This document shows, one piece after another, positions 50,615-60,147 of a stretch of 64,000 nt of DNA; the first letter of the stretch is position 1; each line of letters starts with the position of its first letter. Origin of the DNA: Halarcobacter ebronensis (GTDB lineage Bacteria; Campylobacterota; Campylobacteria; Campylobacterales; Arcobacteraceae). Location of the stretch: positions 1,922,001-1,986,000 of the forward strand of contig NZ_CP053836.1 of assembly GCF_013201825.1 (NCBI RefSeq). The letters are read 5' to 3'. Under the pieces are notes generated by a model. It was given only the letters and a program-made list of their open reading frames with translations, was not told the origin of the DNA and ran no database searches. The position numbers were made by a program, and so were the translations under genes.

Positions 50615-51247
50615 CTATCTTATTTTGTATCTTATGCTCTCTTGTTTTTGACACTTTAATTGATATGAGACCATCATTTCAAATGGGCTTAAAAAATTAT
50701 TGAGTTCAGACTCTTTTATATCTTCAAGATTTTGTTCACATAAAAGTTTTAATACACAATATACTGACTCAATAGTTGATAGGCTATACTCATTTGGTTG
50801 TGTTTTTATTTTAAAATTAGAGCTATTGGTATATTTAAAACTAACTTTTGGAAGTCTATTTAGATTTTCACTTAATCTGATAATTTTTTTAGAGCAAGGC
50901 CAAGTTGAATCAATTATAAAAATAACACTTTTTTTATCTTTTGTTTCCAATTTTTCACTATTTAGTTCAATACTATTTGTTGATGGATAGAGCAAATATG
51001 AATTTATATCAGGATTATTAATTATCTCATTTACTCTTTTATTGTTAGAAAAATCAATACCAACAATTAGCTCGGAGTTTTTCAAAGAGAGATTAGTAAA
51101 ATGTCCTGTACCATTTTTAGTTTTTCTATACTCTTTAGGATGCATTAAAATAACAAACCTAGTATTTGTATCTATACTTTTAATAAATTTACACATACAA
51201 CTACTTTTAGGTCTATAACATCTAAAACAAATTTCCCTTGAAATCAA
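50615..51247 (-). CDS. DTW-domain protein (tRNA aminocarboxypropyltransferase type)
   Basis: This 210-residue protein starts at TTG behind AAGGATT. The N-terminal zinc-like site is CFRCYRPKSSCMCKF. ILMHPKEYRKTKNGTGHFTN and the DTW-type motif DSTWPCSKKI follow, then STIESVYCVLKLL. Family members (TapT/TuaA) transfer an aminocarboxypropyl group from AdoMet to uridine in tRNA. The motif here is STW rather than DTW, a common variation. Confidence 0.85.
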   Translation of the reverse strand: MISREICFRCYRPKSSCMCKFIKSIDTNTRFVILMHPKEYRKTKNGTGHFTNLSLKNSELIVGIDFSNNKRVNEIINNPDINSYLLYPSTNSIELNSEKLETKDKKSVIFIIDSTWPCSKKIIRLSENLNRLPKVSFKYTNSSNFKIKTQPNEYSLSTIESVYCVLKLLCEQNLEDIKESELNNFLSPFEMMVSYQLKCQKQESIRYKIR

Positions 51248-51378
51248 AACAATCCTTATTTTTAAAGATAGTATTTTAGTCCTTTATCTCTTAAAAAGCT
51301 CATATTGCAAATTGTCATATTTTTTCCTCTCTTATAAAAAGTTTTATATAATTCAAATAAGAAATAAAAGGGTAAAAA

Positions 51379-52728
51379 ATGGCAAAAAAGAAAACATCAC
51401 TTTTTGAGTGTCAACATTGTGGAGAACAAAGCACTAAATGGCTTGGGAAATGTCCAAACTGCGGTTCATGGGATAGTTTTATTGAACTAAATCAAGAGCA
51501 ACAAGAGGTACTCAAACAAACAGCAAAAGTAGTTAATACAACATCAAAAGCTACACCAATAACCCAAATAGAACAAGATGATGTAAGTAGATTCTCTTCA
51601 TATAATGATGAGTTTGATTTAGTTTTAGGTGGAGGAATAGTTCCAGGAAGTTTAACTTTAATTGGAGGAAGCCCAGGAGTTGGAAAATCAACTCTACTTC
51701 TTAAAGTTGCAGGAAGTATTGCCCATTCAGGTAAAAAAGTTTTATATGTATCAGGAGAAGAGAGTTCAGGACAAATAAAACTGCGAGCAAACAGACTTGA
51801 AGCAAATAGTGAAAGACTCTATTTACTTAGTGAAATTAAACTTGATGAGATACTTGATGAACTTTTAAGAGAAGATTATGAGGTATGTATTATTGACTCT
51901 ATTCAAACTATCTATTCAAGCTCTATTACTTCTGCTCCTGGTTCAGTTTCACAAGTGCGAGAGATAACCTTTGAACTTATGAGAAAAGCAAAAGAGTCTG
52001 ATATAGCCATGTTTATTATTGGACATATTACAAAAGATGGAAGTATTGCAGGACCTCGTGTTTTAGAACATATGGTTGATACAGTTTTATACTTTGAAGG
52101 GGAAGCGAGTAGAGAACTTAGAATGTTAAGAGGCTTTAAAAATAGATTTGGTTCAACTTCAGAAATAGGTATTTTTGAGATGACAGGAGAAGGACTTATT
52201 TCTGCAAAAGATATTGCTTCAAAATTTTTTGATAAAAGTAAAGCTCAAAGTGGTTCAGCTCTAACAGTTGTAATGGAAGGAAGTAGAGCTTTAATTATAG
52301 AGGTTCAAGCGTTAGTTACAGAATCAACCTATCCAAATCCAAAAAGAAGTGCAACAGGTTTTGATGCAAATAGATTAAATATGCTTTTAGCTTTACTTGA
52401 GAAAAAAATTGACTTACCCCTAAACCACTACGATGTTTTTATAAATATAAGTGGAGGAATAAAAATAAAAGAGAGTTCAGCTGATTTAGCTGTAATTGCA
52501 GCAATAATTAGTTCATTTAGAGATAGACCTATATCAAAAGAGTCTGTATTTGTTGGAGAAGTATCTCTTACAGGAGAGATAAAGGATGTTTACTCTATTG
52601 ATTTAAGATTAAAAGAGGCACAAGCCCAAGGAATAAAAAAAGCTGTAATAGCTCAAAAAACAAATCTGAAACTAAATCTTAAAACATTTGCTGTTGATGA
52701 AGTTGCTAAAATGATAGAACTTTTTTAA
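51379..52728 (+). CDS. radA: DNA repair protein RadA
   Basis: This 449-residue protein has an N-terminal C4 zinc finger (CQHCGEQSTKWLGKCPNCGS W), a RecA-like ATPase with Walker A GGSPGVGKST and Walker B CIIDSIQT, and the RadA signature KNRFGS. A C-terminal Lon-protease-like domain follows (INISGGIKIKESSADLAVIA). It promotes branch migration during recombinational repair. The length is normal for the family. Confidence 0.96.
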   Translation: MAKKKTSLFECQHCGEQSTKWLGKCPNCGSWDSFIELNQEQQEVLKQTAKVVNTTSKATPITQIEQDDVSRFSSYNDEFDLVLGGGIVPGSLTLIGGSPGVGKSTLLLKVAGSIAHSGKKVLYVSGEESSGQIKLRANRLEANSERLYLLSEIKLDEILDELLREDYEVCIIDSIQTIYSSSITSAPGSVSQVREITFELMRKAKESDIAMFIIGHITKDGSIAGPRVLEHMVDTVLYFEGEASRELRMLRGFKNRFGSTSEIGIFEMTGEGLISAKDIASKFFDKSKAQSGSALTVVMEGSRALIIEVQALVTESTYPNPKRSATGFDANRLNMLLALLEKKIDLPLNHYDVFINISGGIKIKESSADLAVIAAIISSFRDRPISKESVFVGEVSLTGEIKDVYSIDLRLKEAQAQGIKKAVIAQKTNLKLNLKTFAVDEVAKMIELF

Positions 52729-52769
52729 CAAAAGTTGGATATAATCCCCCAAAAAATAATGGGAAAAAA

Positions 52770-53189
52770 GTGATTGACTTTGATAATCAAACAGATGTAA
52801 AAATAGACATTTCTACTTTAGAAGAGATTGCAGAAGATTCTACTTCAAAAGATATTGAACTTCTAGTTGTAAATAATGAAACAATAAAAGAGCTAAATAA
52901 AGAGTACAGAAATATAGACAAAGCAACAGATGTTTTGAGTTTTCCATTAGAGTTTGAGATGGAAAATATGCCTTTAGGTTCTATTGTTATCTCTATTGAT
53001 TTTGTTGAGGAAAAAGCAAAAGAGTATGGGCACACTTTTGATGATGAATTAAAACTTTTGTTTATTCATGGACTTCTTCACTTACTTGGTTTTGACCATG
53101 AGGTGGATAATGGAGAGCATAGAGAAGAAGAAGAGAGATTGATTGAAAAGTATAATCTTCCTAGTAGCTTGATTGTAAGGAACTCATAA
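52770..53189 (+). CDS. ybeY: Endoribonuclease YbeY (rRNA maturation)
   Basis: This 139-residue protein has the zinc-binding signature HGLLHLLGFDHE and TDVLSFPLEFE, both diagnostic of YbeY, which matures the 3' end of 16S rRNA. It begins at GTG 52770 behind GGGAAAA and runs into the exchanger gene with a 1 nt overlap (TAATG). Confidence 0.95.
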   Translation: MIDFDNQTDVKIDISTLEEIAEDSTSKDIELLVVNNETIKELNKEYRNIDKATDVLSFPLEFEMENMPLGSIVISIDFVEEKAKEYGHTFDDELKLLFIHGLLHLLGFDHEVDNGEHREEEERLIEKYNLPSSLIVRNS

Positions 53190-54106
53190 TGGATATATTG
53201 ATATTTATTGTAGCAATGGCAGCACTTATTTATGGTGCAGATTTTATTATTGAGCAGAGTGAAAGAATTGCCCTTCACTACAAAATATCACCTTTTGTTA
53301 TTGGTGCTACTTTAATTGCTGTAGGAACCTCACTTCCTGAAATGGCAGTATCAATTTCAGCCTCAGCTAAAGGAAGTGGAGATATAGCAGTTGCAAATGT
53401 TATTGGAAGTACAATTTTTAATATTGCTCTTGTTTTAGGAGTGGTTTTTTTAATTTCTAAAAAGATAACACCCAATAGAGATCTTTTTGCAAAAGATTCT
53501 GCATGGGCACTTTTCCCTATTTTAGTTTTTATTCTAATGAGTATTGATGGTAAATTAAACTTTGTTGATGGAGTTCTTTTTGTTATTTTAATGCTTGGAT
53601 ATCTGTTATTTCTTGTTACTTCAAATCAAGTTGACAAAGTTGATGAAGAGTTAAAAAAAGAGAAATTTGCTTGGGGAAAATCTTCAGTTATGCTTCTTTT
53701 TGGATTTGTTTTAACAATAGGTGGGGCAGATTTTGCAATTGATAGTGCAGGAAATATTGCAAGAAGTTTTGGTATCAGTGAATGGGTAATTGGACTATTT
53801 TTAGTTGCCTTTGGAACATCTTTACCTGAACTTACAATCTCTGTAAAATCGGCACTTAATAATAATTCTGATTTAGCAATTGGTAATATTATAGGCTCAA
53901 ACGTTGCAAACTTTACTATGGTATTAGGTTTTAGCTCAATGGTAAATCCACTAAATGTAAACCTGTCAGCAAACTTTTTTGATATAGCAGCAGCATTTGT
54001 TTTATCACTTATGCTTGTATTTATTACAGCAAATAAACTCTATAATAAAAGTGCAGGAATTGCACTTATGGTAGTATTTGGATTGGTTATTCAAAATAGC
54101 TTATAA
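53189..54106 (+). CDS. Ca2+/Na+ exchanger (CaCA family, YrbG-like)
   Basis: This 305-residue protein has about ten membrane helices and the two inverted alpha repeats of the family: GATLIAVGTSLPEMAVSISA (first) and GLFLVAFGTSLPELTISVKS (second), each with the acidic GTSLPE motif. It exchanges calcium against sodium or protons. It is translationally coupled to ybeY. Confidence 0.92.
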   Translation: MDILIFIVAMAALIYGADFIIEQSERIALHYKISPFVIGATLIAVGTSLPEMAVSISASAKGSGDIAVANVIGSTIFNIALVLGVVFLISKKITPNRDLFAKDSAWALFPILVFILMSIDGKLNFVDGVLFVILMLGYLLFLVTSNQVDKVDEELKKEKFAWGKSSVMLLFGFVLTIGGADFAIDSAGNIARSFGISEWVIGLFLVAFGTSLPELTISVKSALNNNSDLAIGNIIGSNVANFTMVLGFSSMVNPLNVNLSANFFDIAAAFVLSLMLVFITANKLYNKSAGIALMVVFGLVIQNSL

Positions 54107-54118
54107 AGCTATTTTGAA
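54090..54118. terminator. Bidirectional terminator
   Basis: TTCAAAATAGCTT (54090-54102), loop ATA, AAGCTATTTTGAA (54106-54118). It is a perfect 13 bp stem between convergent genes. Confidence 0.9.
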
Positions 54119-54120
54119 AC

Positions 54121-54522
54121 TTATTGACAATTAGAACAAACTCCAGAAAATACAACTTTTGTATCTTCAACTTTGAAATTTGAAATTGATAAAATTGAAC
54201 TATTTAAAATAGAAGTATCAATATTTATATCTTCAATTTTTCCACAAGATTTACAAACAAGATGAGAGTGTTCCTCTTTTACTAACTCATATACTGATTT
54301 AGATTCAGGAATTTTAACTTCATTTAAAAATATTTTTTCTACCATCGCATTAACATTTTTATAAATAGTTGCAAGAGAAATAGAAGGAAATTTTTTTAAT
54401 AAATTTTGATATAACTCATCTATGTTCATATGCCCATTTTTATACAACTCATCTACAATAGCAACTCTTTGAGGTGTTACTTTTAGATTATACTCTTTTA
54501 GCAGTATCGAACTATTGAACAT
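54121..54522 (-). CDS. Fur-family regulator, PerR-like
   Basis: This protein of about 133 residues starts at ATG 54522 behind AGGAAGAG; a longer frame to 54588 lacks such a site. It has a winged helix (LKVTPQRVAIVDELYKNGHM, SISLATIYKNVNAMV) and a dimerisation domain with EHSHLVCKSCG and a second CxxC (CSNC) forming the structural zinc site. The divergent gene is desulforubrerythrin, so a PerR-type peroxide sensor is most likely. A 23 bp palindrome (54641-54663) lies between the two. Confidence 0.85.
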   Translation of the reverse strand: MFNSSILLKEYNLKVTPQRVAIVDELYKNGHMNIDELYQNLLKKFPSISLATIYKNVNAMVEKIFLNEVKIPESKSVYELVKEEHSHLVCKSCGKIEDINIDTSILNSSILSISNFKVEDTKVVFSGVCSNCQ

Positions 54523-54640
54523 GTCTCTTCCTTTCCTGCGTATTTTACATAAAATTTTATTAATTTTACTTATCGCAGCTTTATTCATTTTGAAATATTA
54601 TTAAAAAAAACTTTTTTTCTCTTTTATTAATTAATATTAG

Positions 54641-54663
54641 TAAAAGAAAATTATTTTCTTTTA
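54641..54663. promoter_or_regulatory. Palindromic operator candidate for the PerR-like regulator
   Basis: TAAAAGAAAAT (54641-54651), a central T, and ATTTTCTTTTA (54653-54663) form a perfect palindrome in the divergent region between the Fur-family gene and the rubrerythrin gene. It has no downstream T-run and is far from any stop codon, so a protein-binding site is more likely than a terminator. Confidence 0.55.
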
Positions 54664-54768
54664 AGCTTACTTTTAGACTTAAAAATTGTATAAGTTACAT
54701 TATACTATAATTCACTTGATAATTTTTATCATTTAATAATTAATTTAAATAAACCATAAGGAGAAGAA

Positions 54769-55422
54769 ATGAAACAGTATCAATCGTATAAATGTAACAA
54801 ATGTGGAAATGTTGTAGAAGTGCAAAAAGTAGGTGGTGGAGAGCTTCACTGCTGTGGTCAAGCAATGGAAATGATTACAGAAAATTTAACTGCTGTTAAC
54901 TTAATGAAAGCGTTTGCTGGAGAGTCTATGGCAAGAAATAAATATGAGTATTATGCAAAAGTTGCTCAAAAAGAGGGATACAGAGATATAGCTGAACACT
55001 TCCAAAGGGCAGCAAATAATGAGAAAAAACATGCAAATTTAGAACTTAGAGCTCATAATGAGATGATTAAAGGTAAAGAGTTAGGAAATACAGTTGAAAA
55101 CCTTTTAGATGCAATTGCTGGAGAAAGTTATGAAAATATCACAATGTATCCAGATTTTGCAAAAATTGCTAAAGAAGAAGGGAAAAATCAAATCTCAAAA
55201 ATGCTTGAACTAATTGGTAAAATTGAAGTTGAGCATGAAAATATGTATAAAATGCTTTTAGAGAGACTTGAATCAGGTAAAGAGTTTGAAAGTGATAATG
55301 AAGATGAAGAGTGGATCTGTGAAGTCTGTGGACATGTACATAGAGGTAAAAAACCACCAAAAGTATGCCCAGTATGTAAACACCCACAAGAGTATCAATC
55401 AAGACTAAACAGCAAAAAATAG
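54769..55422 (+). CDS. Desulforubrerythrin (peroxidase)
   Basis: This 217-residue protein has a three-domain order. An N-terminal desulforedoxin-like iron site (KCNKCGNVV ... HCCGQAME) comes first. The di-iron rubrerythrin four-helix bundle (FAGESMARNKYEYYAKVAQK, NNEKKHANLELRAH, AGESYENITMYPDFAK, IEVEHENMYKML) follows, then a C-terminal rubredoxin-type site (CEVCGHVHRG..CPVCKHP). This matches the Campylobacter Rrc protein. It reduces hydrogen peroxide in the cytosol. GGAGAAG precedes the ATG, and it is divergent from the PerR-like regulator. Confidence 0.94.
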   Translation: MKQYQSYKCNKCGNVVEVQKVGGGELHCCGQAMEMITENLTAVNLMKAFAGESMARNKYEYYAKVAQKEGYRDIAEHFQRAANNEKKHANLELRAHNEMIKGKELGNTVENLLDAIAGESYENITMYPDFAKIAKEEGKNQISKMLELIGKIEVEHENMYKMLLERLESGKEFESDNEDEEWICEVCGHVHRGKKPPKVCPVCKHPQEYQSRLNSKK

Positions 55423-55430
55423 TCTTATCT

Positions 55431-55455
55431 TAAGAGTAGAATTTATCTACTCTTA
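55431..55455 (+). terminator. Terminator of the desulforubrerythrin gene
   Basis: TAAGAGTAGA (55431-55440), loop ATTTA, TCTACTCTTA (55446-55455). It is a perfect 10 bp stem 8 nt after the stop. Confidence 0.8.
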
Positions 55456-55492
55456 GATAAAATATCAAACTAATTTATCATTTGGAGTTGGT

Positions 55493-57037
55493 TTGATAAA
55501 AGCCCTTTTTCTATTATCTCTCTTATTAGTTCAACTATATTCAAAAAATATCACCATATGCTCTTATAATGTTGAAAATCTATTTGATTTAGAAAATGAT
55601 AAAAGTGAATATAAAGAGTACAAACCAAATGAAAAATCTAAATGGAATAAAAAAACTTTTGATATAAAAGTTTCAAATATTTTAAAAGTTTTAAATGATA
55701 TGAACTGTGATATTGTTGCACTTCAAGAGATAGAAAATGAAAAACTAATAAAACTTTTACAAAAAAAACTACCAAAATACGCTTACTCATCTTTTTCTAA
55801 ATTTAAAAATGCAAGTGTAGGACTTGGATTTTTAAGTGCAATTAAAATTGTAGAAAATAAAACTATTGATGTAAAATTTAGTGATAAACTCTTTAGACCT
55901 ATTTTAGAGAACACCTTTGTTGTTAATAATATTGAATTCAAAATTTTTAATAACCATTGGCCTTCTAAAAAATCAAATGAGAGTTATAGAATAAAATATG
56001 CAAAAACACTTTTTGATAGTGTAAATGAATTACCAAGAGATTACGACTACATTTTGCTTGGAGATTTTAACTCAAATTATAATGAATTTGAAACAATAAA
56101 ATATGATGAAAAGTTAAACTCTACAAATGGGATAACAGGGATAAATCAAGTTTTAAATACAACTTTAGATAAAAAATATATAACTTATGATGATATATTA
56201 AGAAGAGATAAAAGAGTACACTATAATCTATGGCTTGATTTAGAGTATAAAGATAGATTCTCAACAATTTTTAGAAATAACTATAATACTCCTGATAATA
56301 TTATTGTATCCCCTGCTCTATTTGACAATAAAAAAATGAGTTACGTAAAAAATAGTTTTAAAATCTTTAAACCAGACTATCTTTTTAAAAATAAAAATAT
56401 TTTTAGATGGCAGATAAAAAATGAGATTCATAAAGGTGAAGGCTTTTCTGATCATCTTCCAATTATGGCGACTTTTACCACTGATAAAATAAAAAATAGT
56501 ATAAAAAAAGATGAGAATGAGAATAAAATATCAACCCTTTATAAAAAAATAAAACTTATTGAACCACTTGTTATAAAAGATGCTATTGTAATTTACAAAA
56601 GCTCAAATAACGCCATAATTAAACAAAAAAATGATAGAGCTATTTTTTTATATAACAATGCCAAAGAGCTAAAAGAAGGCTTCTCTTATGATATAAAAGT
56701 ACTTCAAATAAAAGAGTATTTTGGCTTAAAAGAGATATCAGAGTTTGAGATATTAAATAGTAATCAAAAAGAAAAAAATTATAAAACCATGTATGTTGAT
56801 GCTAATATAGATTTTGAGGATACTAAGTATCAAAATGAAATAATACAAAATATTGAAGGTATATATAAAAAAAGAGATCTTTTTTTTGATAATAAAAAAG
56901 TTAGGCTCTACTTCAAAGATAAAGAGCTTGAACCAAAAGATGGAACTAATATAATAATTAAAAGAGCGCAAATTGGGTATTATAAAAATGGCGTTCAATT
57001 AGTAATAAATAATAAAAGTGATATAGATGTTAATTAA
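55493..57037 (+). CDS. Secreted endonuclease/exonuclease/phosphatase-family protein
   Basis: This 514-residue protein starts at TTG 55493 behind GGAG. It has a signal peptide (ALFLLSLLLVQLYS) and an EEP domain with SYNVENLFD, the catalytic Glu in ALQEIENEKL, NNHWPSKKS, LLGDFNSNYNE and GFSDHLPIMATF. A C-terminal domain of about 150 residues follows (beta-rich, OB-like). It is probably a periplasmic or extracellular nuclease or phosphodiesterase. It overlaps murJ by 11 nt. Confidence 0.85.
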   Translation: MIKALFLLSLLLVQLYSKNITICSYNVENLFDLENDKSEYKEYKPNEKSKWNKKTFDIKVSNILKVLNDMNCDIVALQEIENEKLIKLLQKKLPKYAYSSFSKFKNASVGLGFLSAIKIVENKTIDVKFSDKLFRPILENTFVVNNIEFKIFNNHWPSKKSNESYRIKYAKTLFDSVNELPRDYDYILLGDFNSNYNEFETIKYDEKLNSTNGITGINQVLNTTLDKKYITYDDILRRDKRVHYNLWLDLEYKDRFSTIFRNNYNTPDNIIVSPALFDNKKMSYVKNSFKIFKPDYLFKNKNIFRWQIKNEIHKGEGFSDHLPIMATFTTDKIKNSIKKDENENKISTLYKKIKLIEPLVIKDAIVIYKSSNNAIIKQKNDRAIFLYNNAKELKEGFSYDIKVLQIKEYFGLKEISEFEILNSNQKEKNYKTMYVDANIDFEDTKYQNEIIQNIEGIYKKRDLFFDNKKVRLYFKDKELEPKDGTNIIIKRAQIGYYKNGVQLVINNKSDIDVN

Positions 57038-58328
57038 ATCGATTTTTACAAACAGCAGTGGAATTTTAGTCTCAAGAGTTCTTGGTTTTATAAGAGATCT
57101 TTTAACTGCCTCAATTCTTGGAGCAAATATCTACTCTGATATCTTTTTTGTTGCCTTTAAACTACCAAATCTTTTTAGACGAATATTCGCTGAAGGTGCT
57201 TTTACACAAGCTTTTATTCCCTCTTATGCAAAAAGTAAAAATAAGATCAGATTCTCTTCTATGGTCTTTTTGGAACTATTTTTCTTTTTAATAATTTTAT
57301 CTTTAGTTGTAACACTTTTTTCAACTCTTGTAACAAAAGTTGTTGCTTTTGGTTTTGATGAAGCAACCATCAAATTAGCTTCACCTTTAGTTGCTATAAA
57401 CTTTTATTATCTACCTCTTATTTTTTGTGTAACTTTTATTGCAGCACTTTTACAATATAAAAATCACTTTGCAACAACAGCTTTTTCAACAGCTTTATTA
57501 AATATTGCAATGATTATAGCCCTACTTATATCTAAAAATATGGATAAATATGAGATTACCTTTTATCTCTCTTATGGAGTAATTGTAGGTGGTTTTTTAC
57601 AAGTTGCCGTTCATCTAATGACAATGAAAAAACACAATCTTTGCAAAATATTTACTTTTAGAAAACATAAAAAAAAGGATGAGAATAGATTTTATAAAAG
57701 CTTTTTTGCTGCAACAGTAGGAAGTTCAACAGCACATATCTCTGCTTTTTTAGATACTTGGTTGGCTTCATTCTTAGTAAGTGGTTCTATCTCTTATTTA
57801 TATTACGCAAATAGAGTTTTTCAACTACCCCTTGCTCTTTTTGCAATAGCAACTTCTACTGCTTTGTTTCCAATGATTGCAAAGGCAATAAAAAACAAAG
57901 ATGAGAACAAAGCGTTACATTTAATGAAAAAATCATCACTAATACTTTTTGTTCTTCTTTTTGTAGCTACATTAATTGGAACAGTTTTTAACAAAGAGAT
58001 AATCTGGCTTCTTTTTGAAAGGGGTGCTTTTACTTCAACTGATACACAAAATACTGCTTTAGTTCTAGTTATGTATCTACTTGGTTTAGTCCCTTTTGGT
58101 TTAGCAAAAATTTTTTCATTATGGCTTTATGCAAATGAAAAACAGTTTTTAGCTGCAAAAATATCTATGAAAGCCCTTGGAGCAAATATAGTTTTTTCTT
58201 TACTTTTAATTATCCCTTATGAGGCAGCTGGACTTGCTTTTGCAAGTACTCTAAGTGGATTTATTTTGCTTTATCTAACCCTAAAAGAGTTTGGATTTAA
58301 AAAAGTAAAAACCCTCTATTTTATGTAA
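57027..58328 (+). CDS. murJ: Lipid II flippase MurJ
   Basis: This 433-residue protein belongs to the MOP superfamily, with about 12 to 14 helices. The diagnostic N-terminus is SSGILVSRVLGFIRDLLTAS, then DIFFVAFKLPNLFRRIFAEG AFTQAFIPSY. The essential Arg and Asp positions at the start are present. It flips lipid II across the inner membrane for cell-wall synthesis. It is somewhat shorter than E. coli MurJ (about 510), as seen in this phylum. Confidence 0.94.
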   Translation: MLIKSIFTNSSGILVSRVLGFIRDLLTASILGANIYSDIFFVAFKLPNLFRRIFAEGAFTQAFIPSYAKSKNKIRFSSMVFLELFFFLIILSLVVTLFSTLVTKVVAFGFDEATIKLASPLVAINFYYLPLIFCVTFIAALLQYKNHFATTAFSTALLNIAMIIALLISKNMDKYEITFYLSYGVIVGGFLQVAVHLMTMKKHNLCKIFTFRKHKKKDENRFYKSFFAATVGSSTAHISAFLDTWLASFLVSGSISYLYYANRVFQLPLALFAIATSTALFPMIAKAIKNKDENKALHLMKKSSLILFVLLFVATLIGTVFNKEIIWLLFERGAFTSTDTQNTALVLVMYLLGLVPFGLAKIFSLWLYANEKQFLAAKISMKALGANIVFSLLLIIPYEAAGLAFASTLSGFILLYLTLKEFGFKKVKTLYFM

Positions 58329-58372
58329 TTTTAGATAAAATATATCCTTAATTCAAAAAATACGGAAGCTTT

Positions 58373-60082
58373 ATGAAAAACTTTTTTAAATACTATTTGC
58401 CACTTTACAAAAATTATAAACTTAAAATTTTTTATTCACTAATTGGTATTTTACTTGTAGCTGGGGGAAGTGGAGGATTAGCTTATATTGTTAAACCACT
58501 TCTAGATGAAGTCTTTATTGCAAAAGATAAAGATATGCTTTTAATGATACCTTTTTTATTAATTCTTGTTCAATCAGCACAAGGTTTTGGAAAATATATA
58601 CAGGTCTATTATGTCTCATATATTGGGCAAGATATTATTAGAATAACAAGAGATAGACTACTTCAACATATTCTAACTTTAGATATCTCATTTTTTCAAA
58701 AAAAACATGGTGGAGAGTTAATCTCTAGATTAACAAATGATATAAATAGAATTCAAACGGCTGTTTCAAACCAAATTGCAGGACTTATTAGGGAAACTTT
58801 AACTATAGTTGCTCTAATTTTCGTAGTTATTTACCAAAGTGCTGAATTGGCTTTTTATGGTTTAATTGTTTTACCTATTTCTGTTTATCCTCTGTCAATT
58901 CTAGCTAGAAAAATAAAAAAACTCTCATTTAGATCTCAAGAGAGTGCTTCAGATATCACTTCTCATTTAAGTGAAACTTTTAATAATGTTGAAATAATAA
59001 AAGCAAACTGTACAGAAAAAATGGAACTTGAAAAATTTGAAGAGCATAATAAAAACTTCTTTAATATAAATATAAAAACAGTAAAAACCTCTGAACTTAG
59101 TTCTCCAATTATGGAGTTTTTAGGTGCAGTTGCTGCTGCTATTGTTATTATGTATGGAGGTTCAGAGGTAATAAGAGGTGAACTAACAGCTGGTTCTTTT
59201 ATGTCTTTTATAGCTGCACTATTTATGCTTTATACTCCAGTTAAAAGGCTCTCTGCAATCTATAATCAACTTCAAGATGCAGTTGCTGCCCATGAAAGAG
59301 TTATCTCTTTATATGAAATTAAACCTCAAATATTAACAGGAGATAAAAATTTCCCTGAAAATATTGAAACCATTGATATAAAAAATGTATCACTAAATTA
59401 TGGTGAATTACAAGCTTTAAAAAATATAAATTTAAGTGCAAAAAAAGGTGAAAAAATTGCCCTTGTTGGAGATAGTGGTGGAGGAAAATCTTCACTTATA
59501 AATCTTTTAATTAGATTTTATGATGTAAATAGTGGAGAGATTCTATTTAATGAGACTCTTTTAAAAGAGATTAATATTAAATCACTTAGAACAAATATCT
59601 CTGTGGTAACCCAAAGAGTTTATATTTTTAATGATACTATTGCTTCAAATGTTGCTTATGGGCAAAAAATAGATGAAGAAAAAGTTATTGAAGCTTTAAA
59701 ACAAGCCCATGCTTATGATTTTGTCTCTAAAATGGAAGATGGTATTTATGCAAAACTTGATGAGTTTGGGACAAACTTAAGTGGAGGTCAGCGACAAAGA
59801 ATCGCTATTGCAAGAGCTTTATATAAAAATCCACAGGTTTTAATTTTGGATGAAGCAACATCAGCGTTAGATAATGAGAGTGAATCAATTATCTCTGAAG
59901 TAATAGATGAGATTAGTAAAAATAGAATCACTTTTGTTATTGCTCATAGACTAAGTACAATAAAAAATGCAGATAAAATTGCCGTATTTAAAAATGGTGA
60001 AATTGTTTGTGTTGATAAAGAGAAGAATCTTCTTAATAACTGTAGCGAGTACCAAAGATTATATAATCTTGCAAATCTATAG
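58373..60082 (+). CDS. MsbA-like ABC exporter (fused membrane and ATPase domains)
   Basis: This 569-residue protein has six membrane helices in the first 310 residues. A nucleotide-binding domain follows with Walker A GDSGGGKSS, Q loop VTQRVYIF, signature LSGGQRQRIAIARAL, Walker B VLILDEATSALD and an H loop (IAHRLST). It resembles MsbA, which moves lipid A precursors, and lies next to murJ and other envelope genes. Another lipid or drug substrate remains possible. Confidence 0.88.
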   Translation: MKNFFKYYLPLYKNYKLKIFYSLIGILLVAGGSGGLAYIVKPLLDEVFIAKDKDMLLMIPFLLILVQSAQGFGKYIQVYYVSYIGQDIIRITRDRLLQHILTLDISFFQKKHGGELISRLTNDINRIQTAVSNQIAGLIRETLTIVALIFVVIYQSAELAFYGLIVLPISVYPLSILARKIKKLSFRSQESASDITSHLSETFNNVEIIKANCTEKMELEKFEEHNKNFFNINIKTVKTSELSSPIMEFLGAVAAAIVIMYGGSEVIRGELTAGSFMSFIAALFMLYTPVKRLSAIYNQLQDAVAAHERVISLYEIKPQILTGDKNFPENIETIDIKNVSLNYGELQALKNINLSAKKGEKIALVGDSGGGKSSLINLLIRFYDVNSGEILFNETLLKEINIKSLRTNISVVTQRVYIFNDTIASNVAYGQKIDEEKVIEALKQAHAYDFVSKMEDGIYAKLDEFGTNLSGGQRQRIAIARALYKNPQVLILDEATSALDNESESIISEVIDEISKNRITFVIAHRLSTIKNADKIAVFKNGEIVCVDKEKNLLNNCSEYQRLYNLANL

Positions 60083-60147
60083 TAAATCAACTTTTTTTCA
60101 ATACTTTTTCGATAAAATATTAAAATTTTTTTATTAAAGGAACATCT

